The position numbers and the translations under genes were made by a program. The notes beneath the pieces were generated by a model, which worked only from the letters and a program-made list of their open reading frames with translations, ran no database searches and was not told the origin of the DNA. 64,000 nt of DNA from Lutimaribacter pacificus (GTDB lineage: Bacteria; Pseudomonadota; Alphaproteobacteria; Rhodobacterales; Rhodobacteraceae), in the NCBI RefSeq assembly GCF_900142185.1, contig NZ_FQZZ01000006.1:216520-280519 (forward strand). The letters are read 5' to 3'. Below, one piece after another: positions 47,756 through 55,579 of this stretch; position 1 is the first letter of the stretch; every line of letters starts with the position of its first letter.

Positions 47756-49039
47756 ATGAAGATGAAACTGATCGCAACTGCGCTGGCGGCCGCCGTGACC
47801 GCGGCGCCGGCCATGGCGGACCTGGTATTTCCGTCGCTGAGCTACCGCACCGGCCCCTATGCCGCTGGCGGGATTCCCTTTGCGGACGGTTACGCCGACT
47901 ATTTCACCCTTCTGAACGAGCGCGACGGCGGTATCGGTGGCGAGAAAATCCAGATGCCCGAATGCGAAACCGCCTATAACACCGAAAAGGGCGTGGAGTG
48001 CTACGAGTCGACCAAGGGCATGGGTTCGCTCGTCTACCAGCCGCTTTCGACCGGGATCACCTATCAGCTTATTCCCAAGGTGACGGCGGACGGCATCCCG
48101 ATGCTGACCTCGGGCCTGGGGCGGACATCGGCCAAGAACGGCGCGGTGTTCCCGTGGGTGTTCAACTTCCCCGCCAACTACTGGGACGGGGCGTCGGTTG
48201 CGGTCAAGCACATCCTCGATCAGGAAGGTGGCGATATCAGCGGCAAGAAGATCGCGCTGGTCTATCATAACTCGGCCTATGGCAAGGAACCGATCCGCAC
48301 GCTGGAGGAGCTTTCGAAAAAGCACGGTTACGAGCTGAGCCTCATCCCGGTGGACCACCCGGGCCAGGAGCAGAAATCGCAATGGCTGCAAATCCGTCGT
48401 GACCGCCCCGATTACGTGATCATGTATGGCTGGGGCGTGATGAACCAGGTCGCCATTCAGGAAGCCGTCAACATCCGGTTCCCGATGGACAAGTTCATCG
48501 GCATCTGGTGGTCGGGTTCGGAAAACGACGTGAAGCCCGCAGGCGACGGGGCCAACGGCTACAAGGCGCTGACCTTCCACAACCTCGGCAGCGACTACCC
48601 GCTCTATGACGACCTGAAGGCGCATGTCTTCGACAAGGGGCTTGCCGCCGGTGCCGGCGACCAGCACGGAACCGCGATCTATAACCGCGGCCTGTATGCC
48701 GCGATGCTGGTGGCCGAAGCCGCGAAGACCGCGCAGGAGATCCACGGCACCAGCCAGATCACCCCGGCGATGATGCGCGACGGTATGGAGGCCCTTGAAA
48801 TGACCGAAGAGAAGATGACCGCGTTGGGACTGCCGAAATTCGGCCCCGAGTTCACGGTCTCGTGCGAGAACCACGGCGGGAACGGGTTTGCCGCCATCGG
48901 TCAGTGGGATGCGAGTGCGGGCGAATGGAAGCTGATCACCGACTACATGCAGTCGGACCAGGACATCGTTCAGCCGCTGATCGAAGCCGACTCGATGGCC
49001 TATGCCGACGAAGCGGGGATCACCCCGGCCTGTAACTGA
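47756..49039 (+). CDS. Liv-type ABC transporter substrate-binding protein
   Basis: A 427-residue periplasmic binding protein (Peripla_BP_6 type) with signal peptide residues 1 to about 22 (A-M-A). It is longer than E. coli LivJ (about 345 residues mature). Such longer members bind varied ligands including aromatic acids and amides, so the name does not fix the ligand. A strong GGGAGGA ribosome site precedes the start. Hairpins before and after the gene would allow it to be made in excess over the membrane subunits. Confidence 0.9.
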   Translation: MKMKLIATALAAAVTAAPAMADLVFPSLSYRTGPYAAGGIPFADGYADYFTLLNERDGGIGGEKIQMPECETAYNTEKGVECYESTKGMGSLVYQPLSTGITYQLIPKVTADGIPMLTSGLGRTSAKNGAVFPWVFNFPANYWDGASVAVKHILDQEGGDISGKKIALVYHNSAYGKEPIRTLEELSKKHGYELSLIPVDHPGQEQKSQWLQIRRDRPDYVIMYGWGVMNQVAIQEAVNIRFPMDKFIGIWWSGSENDVKPAGDGANGYKALTFHNLGSDYPLYDDLKAHVFDKGLAAGAGDQHGTAIYNRGLYAAMLVAEAAKTAQEIHGTSQITPAMMRDGMEALEMTEEKMTALGLPKFGPEFTVSCENHGGNGFAAIGQWDASAGEWKLITDYMQSDQDIVQPLIEADSMAYADEAGITPACN

Positions 49040-49050
49040 GCCAGACAGAC

Positions 49051-49075
49051 GGGCCGCCGCATCGTGTGGCGGCCC
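49051..49075 (+). terminator. Hairpin after the binding-protein gene
   Basis: An eight-base-pair stem GGGCCGCC / GGCGGCCC with a nine-base loop begins 12 bases after the stop. It lacks a T-run, so partial termination or message protection is more likely than full stop. Confidence 0.5.
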
Positions 49076-49102
49076 GCATCAACCGATTGACGGAGCGTGG
49101 AC

Positions 49103-49930
49103 ATGCTGGACGCCGCCGAGACGCAGACAGAGACCCTGTTGGAGGTCAACAATATCGAGGTGATCTATAATCACGTGATCCTCGTGCTGAAGGGTGTCAG
49201 CCTGAAGGTGCCCAAGGGCGGGATCACCGCTTTGCTGGGGGGCAACGGCGCGGGCAAGACCACCACGCTCAAGGCCGTGTCGAACCTGCTCGCCTCGGAG
49301 CGGGGCGAGGTGACCAAGGGCAGCATCCTCTACCGCGGCGAGCGCGTGCAGGATCTGACGCCGAATGACCTGGTGAAAAAGGGCGTGATCCAGGTGATGG
49401 AGGGCCGCCACTGTTTCGAGCACCTGACGGTCGAGGAGAACCTGCTGACCGGGGCCTATACCCGTGGGGCGGGCAAGGCCGAGATCGATGCCGATCTTGA
49501 GATGGTCTATAACTATTTTCCGCGCCTCAAGGAGCGCCGCCGCAGCCAGGCGGGCTATACCTCGGGCGGGGAACAGCAGATGGTTGCCATCGGGCGCGCA
49601 CTGATGAGCCGGCCCGAGACGATCCTTCTGGACGAACCCAGCATGGGGCTTGCGCCGCAGCTGGTGGAACAGATTTTCGACATCGTGAAATCGCTGAACG
49701 AATCCGAGGGATACACCTTCCTTCTGGCCGAGCAGAACACGAATGTCGCCCTGCGGTTCGCGCATTACGGCTATATCCTGGAAAACGGCCGCGTCGTGAT
49801 GGACGGCCCCGCCCAGGAGTTGCGCGAGAACCCGGACGTCAAGGAATTTTACCTCGGCATGTCGGACGAGGGGCGCAAATCGTTCCGCGACGTGCGCTCT
49901 TATCGCCGCCGCAAGCGTTGGCTGAGCTGA
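49103..49930 (+). CDS. Branched-chain amino acid-type ABC transporter ATPase (LivF-like)
   Basis: A 275-residue ABC ATPase with Walker A G-G-N-G-A-G-K-T-T, signature Y-T-S-G-G-E-Q-Q-M, and Walker B I-L-L-D-E-P-S-M-G-L-A. The start at 49103 has CGGAG seven bases upstream. A basic C-terminal tail (R-R-R-K-R-W) extends about 25 residues past the usual LivF end. It completes the importer. Confidence 0.91.
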   Translation: MLDAAETQTETLLEVNNIEVIYNHVILVLKGVSLKVPKGGITALLGGNGAGKTTTLKAVSNLLASERGEVTKGSILYRGERVQDLTPNDLVKKGVIQVMEGRHCFEHLTVEENLLTGAYTRGAGKAEIDADLEMVYNYFPRLKERRRSQAGYTSGGEQQMVAIGRALMSRPETILLDEPSMGLAPQLVEQIFDIVKSLNESEGYTFLLAEQNTNVALRFAHYGYILENGRVVMDGPAQELRENPDVKEFYLGMSDEGRKSFRDVRSYRRRKRWLS

Positions 49931-50016
49931 CGCGCGCGCGTCGCCCGGCCGGATAAGAAATTTGACCTGACCCGCCCACTGGCCCGGATGCGCCGGGGCG
50001 CTGAGAGGATATGCAG

Positions 50017-51237
50017 ATGAGCGGATATTTCGACGAATTGGAAACCCGAAGCGCCGATGAACGCGCGGCCGCGCAGGCCGGGGCGCTGTCCGAACAGGTG
50101 GCGCGCGCGCGGGGCCTGCCGGGCTATCGCGGGCGGTTGGACGATGTGGACCCGGCCGCGATTGCCGGGGCCGCCGATCTGGCACGCCTGCCGGTGCTGC
50201 GCAAATCCGACCTGGGCGCGGTGCAGGGCGCGGGCAACCCGTTCGGCGGGCTGACGACGCGGCCCGCCAGCGGCTTTGCCCATGTCTTTCAATCGCCCGG
50301 CCCGATCTATGAACCGGGCGGGGTGGACCATGACTGGTGGCGTATGGGGCGGTTCCTGAACGCCTGCGGCATCGGGCGCGGCGACATCGTGCAGAACTGT
50401 TTCGGCTACCACCTGACGCCCGCCGGCATGATCTTTGAATCCGGGGCGCGCGCTGTGGGGGCGGCGGTGCTACCGGCGGGCACCGGCCAGACCGAGCTTC
50501 AGGTGACCGCCGCGCGCGATATCGGCACCACGGCCTATGCCGGGACGCCCGATTACCTGAAGGTGATCCTGGACAAGGCCGACGAGATGGGCGTGACGCT
50601 GGCGATCACCAAGGCGGCGGTGGGCGGCGGGGCGCTGTTCCCCAGCCTGCGCCAGGAATACGCCGATCGCGGCATCACCTGCCTGCAATCCTATGCCACC
50701 GCCGATCTGGGCAACATCGCCTACGAATCCGCCGCGATGGAGGGGATGATCGTGGATGAGGGCGTGATCGTCGAGATCGTCACCCCCGGCACCGGCGATC
50801 CCGTCGCGCCGGGGCAGGTGGGCGAGGTCGTGGTAACCTCGCTGAACCCCGACTATCCGCTGATCCGCTTCGCCACCGGCGATCTTTCGGCGGTGATGGA
50901 GGGCACGTCGCCCTGCGGCCGCACCAACATGCGTATCAGGGGGTGGATGGGCCGTGCCGACCAGACCACCAAGATCAAGGGCATGTTCGTCCGTCCCGAG
51001 CAGGTGGCGCAACTTGTGGCCAAGCACGATGAGATCGCCCGCGCCCGCGTCGTCGCGGGGCGTGATGGCGAAATGGATGTCATGACCGTTCGGATCGAGG
51101 CCACCGGCGGCTCGGAAGAGGCGTTCGGCAAGACCGTGGCCGAGGTGCTGAAGCTGAAGGGCAAGGTCGAGATCGTGGCGCCCGGCAGCCTGCCGAACGA
51201 CGGCAAGGTGATCGAGGATACCCGCGACTACGGGTGA
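50017..51237 (+). CDS. Phenylacetate-CoA ligase-like (PaaK family) enzyme
   Basis: A 406-residue adenylate-forming enzyme of the PaaK type. Visible blocks are the early L-P-V-L-R-K-S-D-L, a central Y-A-G-T-P-D-Y-L, R-F-A-T-G-D-L, and the C-terminal I-K-G-M-F-V-R-P-E-Q motif. The canonical P-loop S-S-G-T-T-G-K-P is not clear; the matching region reads F-Q-S-P-G-P-I. It is the last gene of the Liv cluster and begins 87 bases after the LivF-like ATPase. It should activate an aromatic or aryl-alkyl acid. Confidence 0.85.
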   Translation: MSGYFDELETRSADERAAAQAGALSEQVARARGLPGYRGRLDDVDPAAIAGAADLARLPVLRKSDLGAVQGAGNPFGGLTTRPASGFAHVFQSPGPIYEPGGVDHDWWRMGRFLNACGIGRGDIVQNCFGYHLTPAGMIFESGARAVGAAVLPAGTGQTELQVTAARDIGTTAYAGTPDYLKVILDKADEMGVTLAITKAAVGGGALFPSLRQEYADRGITCLQSYATADLGNIAYESAAMEGMIVDEGVIVEIVTPGTGDPVAPGQVGEVVVTSLNPDYPLIRFATGDLSAVMEGTSPCGRTNMRIRGWMGRADQTTKIKGMFVRPEQVAQLVAKHDEIARARVVAGRDGEMDVMTVRIEATGGSEEAFGKTVAEVLKLKGKVEIVAPGSLPNDGKVIEDTRDYG

Positions 51238-51276
51238 CCGGCCTTCGGTCCTGCGATCCGGTGCCCTGCATAAACA

Positions 51277-51311
51277 AAAAGACCGTCGCCTGGTATGGGC
51301 GACGGTCTTTT
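51277..51311. terminator. Bidirectional terminator
   Basis: A perfect 14-base-pair stem AAAAGACCGTCGCC / GGCGACGGTCTTTT with a seven-base loop. A and T tracts on both arms let it stop the PaaK-like gene rightward and the rpmJ gene leftward. Confidence 0.92.
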
Positions 51312-51334
51312 CGATTGCTCGAACGGCGGTTCGT

Positions 51335-51460
51335 TCAGCCCTGGCGGGCCTTGAACCGGCGCTGCGTCTTGTTGATGACGTAGACGCGGCCCTTGCGGCG
51401 CACGACACGGCAGTCGCGATGACGCTGCTTGAGCGAGCGGAGCGAGTTCTTGACCTTCAT
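51335..51460 (-). CDS. rpmJ: 50S ribosomal protein L36
   Basis: A 41-residue, very basic protein starting [11 protein letters not shown] and ending F-K-A-R-Q-G, as in the alphaproteobacterial L36 (YkgO-like) form. It has a single Cys (residue 17), so the four-ligand zinc site of C+ L36 proteins is absent. An AAAGGAGAGG ribosome site precedes the ATG. Confidence 0.95.
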   Translation of the reverse strand: MKVKNSLRSLKQRHRDCRVVRRKGRVYVINKTQRRFKARQG

Positions 51461-51531
51461 GGTCCTCTCCTTTCGTCGCGGCGCGGGCGTGCGCCATTGC
51501 AGGTCGTCCCCTTATGGGGACAGTGAATTCA

Positions 51532-51606
<75 letters not shown>

Positions 51607-51728
51607 GTAGTACCGGCACTTTCATCGCCCCTAACGAATAGGGGCGCGGAAGCCCGCGCCGGTTCGCGTTCCTATAAAAGGAGTCGGCAGGGGGATCAAG
51701 GGCTTTTGGCATCCATTGCAATCGGTCT

Positions 51729-52628
51729 ATGCTGGCGGCGAACGAGCAGCCCGGATCCGCACAGATGCCCAAGGTCGCCTACCACCTGATCAACCCAGGA
51801 CAACGCACGACAAGCGTCGTCTTTGCCTCGCCCCATAGCGGCCGCGATTATTCACGCACGTTCATGCGGCGCACGATTCTGGACGAACACGCGATCCGCA
51901 GTTCCGAGGATGCCTTTGTCGACAAGCTGTTCGCCACCGCGCCGCAGCACGGTGCACCGCTGTTGCTGGCGGGCGCCCCGCGTGCCTTTATCGACCTCAA
52001 CCGCAGCGCGGACGAGCTTGACCCCGCACTGATCGCCGATGTGCGCCACCCGCTGCATAACCCGCGCGTCGCCTCGGGGCTGGGCGTGGTGCCGCGCGTG
52101 GTCGCGGGCGGGCGCGCGATCTATAGCGGGAAATTGTCGCGGATCGAGGCGCAGCAGCGCATCGACACCTATTGGCACCCGTATCACGCCACGCTTCAGC
52201 GGCTTCTGAACGAATCCGTGGGTCTGTTCGGCGAGGCGATCCTGATCGACTGCCATTCGATGCCGCACGAGGCGATGGACGGTATCGCGCGTGCCGGAGT
52301 GCGCCGCCCCGAGGTCGTGCTGGGGGACCGGTTCGGCGCCTCGGCCAGCGCCGAAGTGGTCGAGCGGATCGAGGCGGCCTTTGCCGCGGCGGGGCTGAAC
52401 GTGGTGCGCAATGCGCCCTTTGCCGGGGCCTTTACCGCGCAGCATTACGGCCGGCCGCTGCGCGGTCAGCATGTGGTGCAGATCGAAATCGACCGTTCGC
52501 TTTACATGAACGAGCAGATGATCCGCCCGAACAGCAATTTCGCCGAGATGCAGCGCGTTCTGGGCCGCGTGATTTCCGAGATTTCCGAGATCGGCCGCGC
52601 ATCCGAGCAGCCGCTGGCCGCCGAGTGA
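51729..52628 (+). CDS. N-formylglutamate amidohydrolase family protein
   Basis: A 299-residue zinc amidohydrolase-fold protein. It has S-P-H-S-G-R-D-Y, D-L-N-R, I-D-C-H-S-M-P and V-Q-I-E-I-D-R-S-L-Y-M-N blocks. The family cleaves N-formylglutamate at the end of histidine degradation, but no hut genes lie nearby, so the true substrate may differ. The start could be the ATG at 51765 (M-P-K-V-A); neither candidate has a strong ribosome site. It is divergent from tRNA-Val. Confidence 0.85.
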   Translation: MLAANEQPGSAQMPKVAYHLINPGQRTTSVVFASPHSGRDYSRTFMRRTILDEHAIRSSEDAFVDKLFATAPQHGAPLLLAGAPRAFIDLNRSADELDPALIADVRHPLHNPRVASGLGVVPRVVAGGRAIYSGKLSRIEAQQRIDTYWHPYHATLQRLLNESVGLFGEAILIDCHSMPHEAMDGIARAGVRRPEVVLGDRFGASASAEVVERIEAAFAAAGLNVVRNAPFAGAFTAQHYGRPLRGQHVVQIEIDRSLYMNEQMIRPNSNFAEMQRVLGRVISEISEIGRASEQPLAAE

Positions 52629-53882
52629 TCAGCGCAACGCGCGACCTTTGAGGATCGCCTCGTCGCCGAATCGCTTGCGGATCTCGTCGGTGGCGCGTTC
52701 CGCCTTTGCGCGGGCGCGTGCCTGCGGGTCCAGAAGGTCGCCCGACAGGTCCGCCGCCTCTTCCCCGCACAGGTCCGACAGCCCCACGCCCAGCAGCCGA
52801 TAGGGTGTCTTGTGGTCGGTCTGGTCGAACAGCGCCCGCGCGGTGCGATAGATCGTGTCGGCCATCTGCGTCGCGTCGCGCAGGGATGTCCGCCGCGTCA
52901 GCAGCTTGTGATCGGCGCGTTTCAGCTTCAGCGTCACCACGCGCCCCGCCCTGGCCCTTGCCTTGGCGCGGTCGGCGACCTTTTCGGCCATGCGCCAGAT
53001 ATGCCCGTCCAGCAGGTCGGGATCGGCGGTGTCCTCGGAAAAGGTGGTTTCGTTCGAGATCGACTTGATCGGCGCATCGCGGCTGACGCGGCGGTTGTCC
53101 TGCCCGCGCGCAAGGTGCCACAGCCGGTCGCCCATCGACCCGAAGCGCGCAATCAGGTCGCGCTGTTCCCATCGCAGGAGGTCGCGAAAGCTGCGGATAC
53201 CGGCCTGTTCCAGCGATGCCTGCGCCGCCTGACCCACGCCCCAGATCATGCGCACGGGTTTGTCGCGCAGGAAATCCGACGTTTCGACCCGGCCGATCAC
53301 CGAAAAGCCATGCGGTTTGTCGAGGTCCGAGGCGACCTTGGCCAGAAACTTGTTATGGCTCAGCCCGATCGAGCCGGTGATGCCAAGCTCGGACTGCATC
53401 CGCTTCACCAGCCGCGCCAGCATCACCGCGGGCGGATGGCCGTGCAGCCTTGCGGTGCCGGTCAGGTCGAGGAATGCCTCATCCAGCGACAGGGGTTCGA
53501 TCGAGGGGGTAAGTTCCTCCATCATGGCGCGGATCTGGCGGCTGACATCGGCATAAAGGGACATGCGCGGTTTGATGACCACGGCGTCGGGGCAAAGCCT
53601 GAGCGCCTGGAACATCGGCATGGCCGAGCGCACGCCGCGGATGCGCGCGACATAGCAGGCGGTCGACACCACGCCGCGCCGCCCGCCGCCGATGATGACG
53701 GGCTTGTCGGCAAGGTCGGGATTATCGCGTTTTTCCACGCTGGCATAGAACGCGTCGCAATCCATATGCGCAATCCCGAGATCGAACAGCTCGGGGTGGC
53801 GCGTGACGCGCGGCGACCGGCAGGCGGGGCAGCGGGCCCCGTCGTCAAAGGAGGTCAGGCAATTGCGGCAAAGGGCTGGCAT
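52629..53882 (-). CDS. dinB: DNA polymerase IV with N-terminal zinc-ribbon-like extension
   Basis: A 417-residue Y-family polymerase. Catalytic blocks are H-M-D-C-D-A-F-Y-A-S-V, Y-V-A-R-I-R-G-V-R-S-A-M and L-S-L-D-E-A-F-L-D. A little finger domain follows at about 285-390. Before the core, residues 1-30 carry Cys at 5, 8, 18 and 21, a probable zinc ribbon that E. coli DinB lacks. I start at 53882; the longer frame to 54311 is a shadow of the NUDIX gene. It is convergent with the amidohydrolase, stops adjoining. Confidence 0.92.
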   Translation of the reverse strand: MPALCRNCLTSFDDGARCPACRSPRVTRHPELFDLGIAHMDCDAFYASVEKRDNPDLADKPVIIGGGRRGVVSTACYVARIRGVRSAMPMFQALRLCPDAVVIKPRMSLYADVSRQIRAMMEELTPSIEPLSLDEAFLDLTGTARLHGHPPAVMLARLVKRMQSELGITGSIGLSHNKFLAKVASDLDKPHGFSVIGRVETSDFLRDKPVRMIWGVGQAAQASLEQAGIRSFRDLLRWEQRDLIARFGSMGDRLWHLARGQDNRRVSRDAPIKSISNETTFSEDTADPDLLDGHIWRMAEKVADRAKARARAGRVVTLKLKRADHKLLTRRTSLRDATQMADTIYRTARALFDQTDHKTPYRLLGVGLSDLCGEEAADLSGDLLDPQARARAKAERATDEIRKRFGDEAILKGRALR

Positions 53883-53928
53883 CGGCTTTGTGCTGGTTCG
53901 CTTGGGGGTAAGTATATAGGTTCGGGCG

Positions 53929-54363
53929 ATGCAGGACGACAGCGATTTCATCGGCGCCAAGCTGGCGCTTTTCCTTGGCGACCGGCTGGCGGTGATCCGG
54001 CGGGACGACCGGCCGGGGCTGGACTGGGCTGACCATTGGGACTTTCCCGGCGGAGGGCGCGAGGGGGATGAGAGCGCGACAGAGTGCGTGTTGCGCGAGA
54101 CGCATGAGGAGCTGGGGCTGCGCGTGCCGCGTGCGGCGCTGGTCTGGAACCGCGCGTTTTTGCGCCCGGACCGCGCGGTTGGCTGGCTGTTCGTGGCCCG
54201 TCTGCCCGTGGCATCGGCCAGCGATATCCGGCTGGGGGACGAGGGGCAGGGCTGGGCGTTGATGACGCCAGGCGAGTATCTGGCGCACCCGCTGGGCATC
54301 CCCCATTTCAAGGAGCGGCTGCGGCTTTACCTGATGACGGCAGAGCGCGCCGGTCAGTTCTAG
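53929..54363 (+). CDS. NUDIX hydrolase
   Basis: A 144-residue protein with the Nudix box G-G-x5-E-x7-R-E-x2-E-E-L-G at about residues 43-65. It should cleave a nucleoside diphosphate linked to another group; the substrate cannot be read. It is divergent from dinB across 46 bases, which suggests a shared promoter region. Its TAG stop lies in a CTAG shared with the pyrF stop. Confidence 0.87.
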   Translation: MQDDSDFIGAKLALFLGDRLAVIRRDDRPGLDWADHWDFPGGGREGDESATECVLRETHEELGLRVPRAALVWNRAFLRPDRAVGWLFVARLPVASASDIRLGDEGQGWALMTPGEYLAHPLGIPHFKERLRLYLMTAERAGQF

Positions 54364-55055
54364 AGACCGGCGAGTTCGTCGACGATGGCCTGCGCCGCGG
54401 CGCGGGGGTCGGGGGCCGTCCAGACGGGGCGGCCGACGACGATATGGTCGGAGCCGTTGGCGATCGCCTGTGCCGGTGTCGTGACGCGTTTCTGGTCGCC
54501 CAGGTCGGCGCCTGCGGGACGGACGCCGGGGGTGACGATCAGGCGCCCCTCGGACTGGTGCAGGGCGCGGATCATGGCGGATTCCTGCGGGCTCGCGATC
54601 ACGCCGTCGGCGCCGGCCTCGAACGCGCGGGCGGCGCGCTCGGCCACCAGGTCGGCCACGTTTCCGGGTTTGATCAGGCTGGCATCCAGATCGCTGCGGT
54701 CGAGCGAGGTCAGGATCGTCACGGCGAGGATTTTCATGTCCTTGCCGGCCGCGCCTTCCTTGGCCGCGCGCACGACATGGGGATCGCCGTGGACGGTCAG
54801 GAAATCGAGATCGAACTGCGCCAGCCCGCGCACCGCGTTTTCCACCGTCGCGCCGATGTCAAAGAGTTTCATGTCGAGGAAGATGCGCTTGCCGTGCTCT
54901 TGCTTGAGCTCGTTGGCAAGGGCCAGCCCGCCGCCGGTCAGCATCCCGAGGCCGATTTTGTAGAAGCTGACCGCATCGCCGATCTTTTCGGCCAGTTCCA
55001 GCCCCAGATGCGCATTGGCGACATCGAGGGCGACGATCAGGCGGTCATCAGGCAT
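54360..55055 (-). CDS. pyrF: Orotidine 5'-phosphate decarboxylase
   Basis: A 231-residue TIM-barrel enzyme making UMP, the last step of pyrimidine synthesis. The catalytic D-x-K-x2-D motif is seen as L-D-M-K-L-F-D-I-G. The phosphate site is near V-T-P-G-V-R-P and I-V-V-G-R-P. The start at 55055 has GGAG upstream. It is convergent with the NUDIX gene and overlaps it by four bases. Confidence 0.95.
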   Translation of the reverse strand: MPDDRLIVALDVANAHLGLELAEKIGDAVSFYKIGLGMLTGGGLALANELKQEHGKRIFLDMKLFDIGATVENAVRGLAQFDLDFLTVHGDPHVVRAAKEGAAGKDMKILAVTILTSLDRSDLDASLIKPGNVADLVAERAARAFEAGADGVIASPQESAMIRALHQSEGRLIVTPGVRPAGADLGDQKRVTTPAQAIANGSDHIVVGRPVWTAPDPRAAAQAIVDELAGL

Positions 55056-55108
55056 GGGCGGCTCCTTGGATCGGGTTTCCGCCCTTTTTGGGGTAAAGCG
55101 TGCCCGCG

Positions 55109-55369
55109 TCAAGCGGCCAGCGGAATCTCGTGCAGGTCGGCCTCGAGCGTGATCCGCCGGATGCCACGGCGGTATTCAGGCATCCGCATGATCTGCCGTA
55201 TGGCATCCTGCAGCAGTGCCATGCGCAGGCCTTCCAGGTCGTTGTAGGACGAGATGGGCACGGAGCAGGCGCAATGGGTCGTGCCCCTGTTGGTCGAAAG
55301 GATCACCTCGGCCGCGCACATGTTGTCTTCGACGCGAATGTCGGAATACTCGATATCTTGGATATGCAT
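55109..55369 (-). CDS. Small conserved protein of unknown function
   Basis: An 86-residue acidic-to-neutral cytosolic protein with a strong AAAGGAGG ribosome site before the ATG at 55369. It has a mixed alpha/beta pattern and no motif I recognise. It is upstream of pyrF on the same strand (54-base gap) and divergent from clpB, so a role linked to either is only inference. Confidence 0.75.
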   Translation of the reverse strand: MHIQDIEYSDIRVEDNMCAAEVILSTNRGTTHCACSVPISSYNDLEGLRMALLQDAIRQIMRMPEYRRGIRRITLEADLHEIPLAA

Positions 55370-55579
55370 GACTGCCTCCTTTTACATGTCAAAAGCTACG
55401 GTTCGATTGTGGTCCCATTGTGGAAAATGCGGGACCATCCGGGCGCCTATCCGTTTGCGTCGCGGTATCGCCTCTTGAACAGGGGCGGGGCTGTTCACAC
55501 ATAGGTGAGGAGGCCCGGACAGGGGCGTGCCGCAAAGCGGGCGCCGGACGAAGCGGGCGCTTTGAAAAGGAGAGTGACG

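Noticed and set aside
51607..51728. Possible attachment site or integrated element at the tRNA-Val gene
   Set aside because: No direct repeat of the tRNA end, integrase or foreign composition is seen nearby.
55474..55504. CTTGAA ... CACATAG as a heat-shock sigma-32 promoter for clpB
   Set aside because: The -35-like and -10-like parts are plausible, but the 17-base spacing is too long for the usual 13-15 and the -10 match is only partial.
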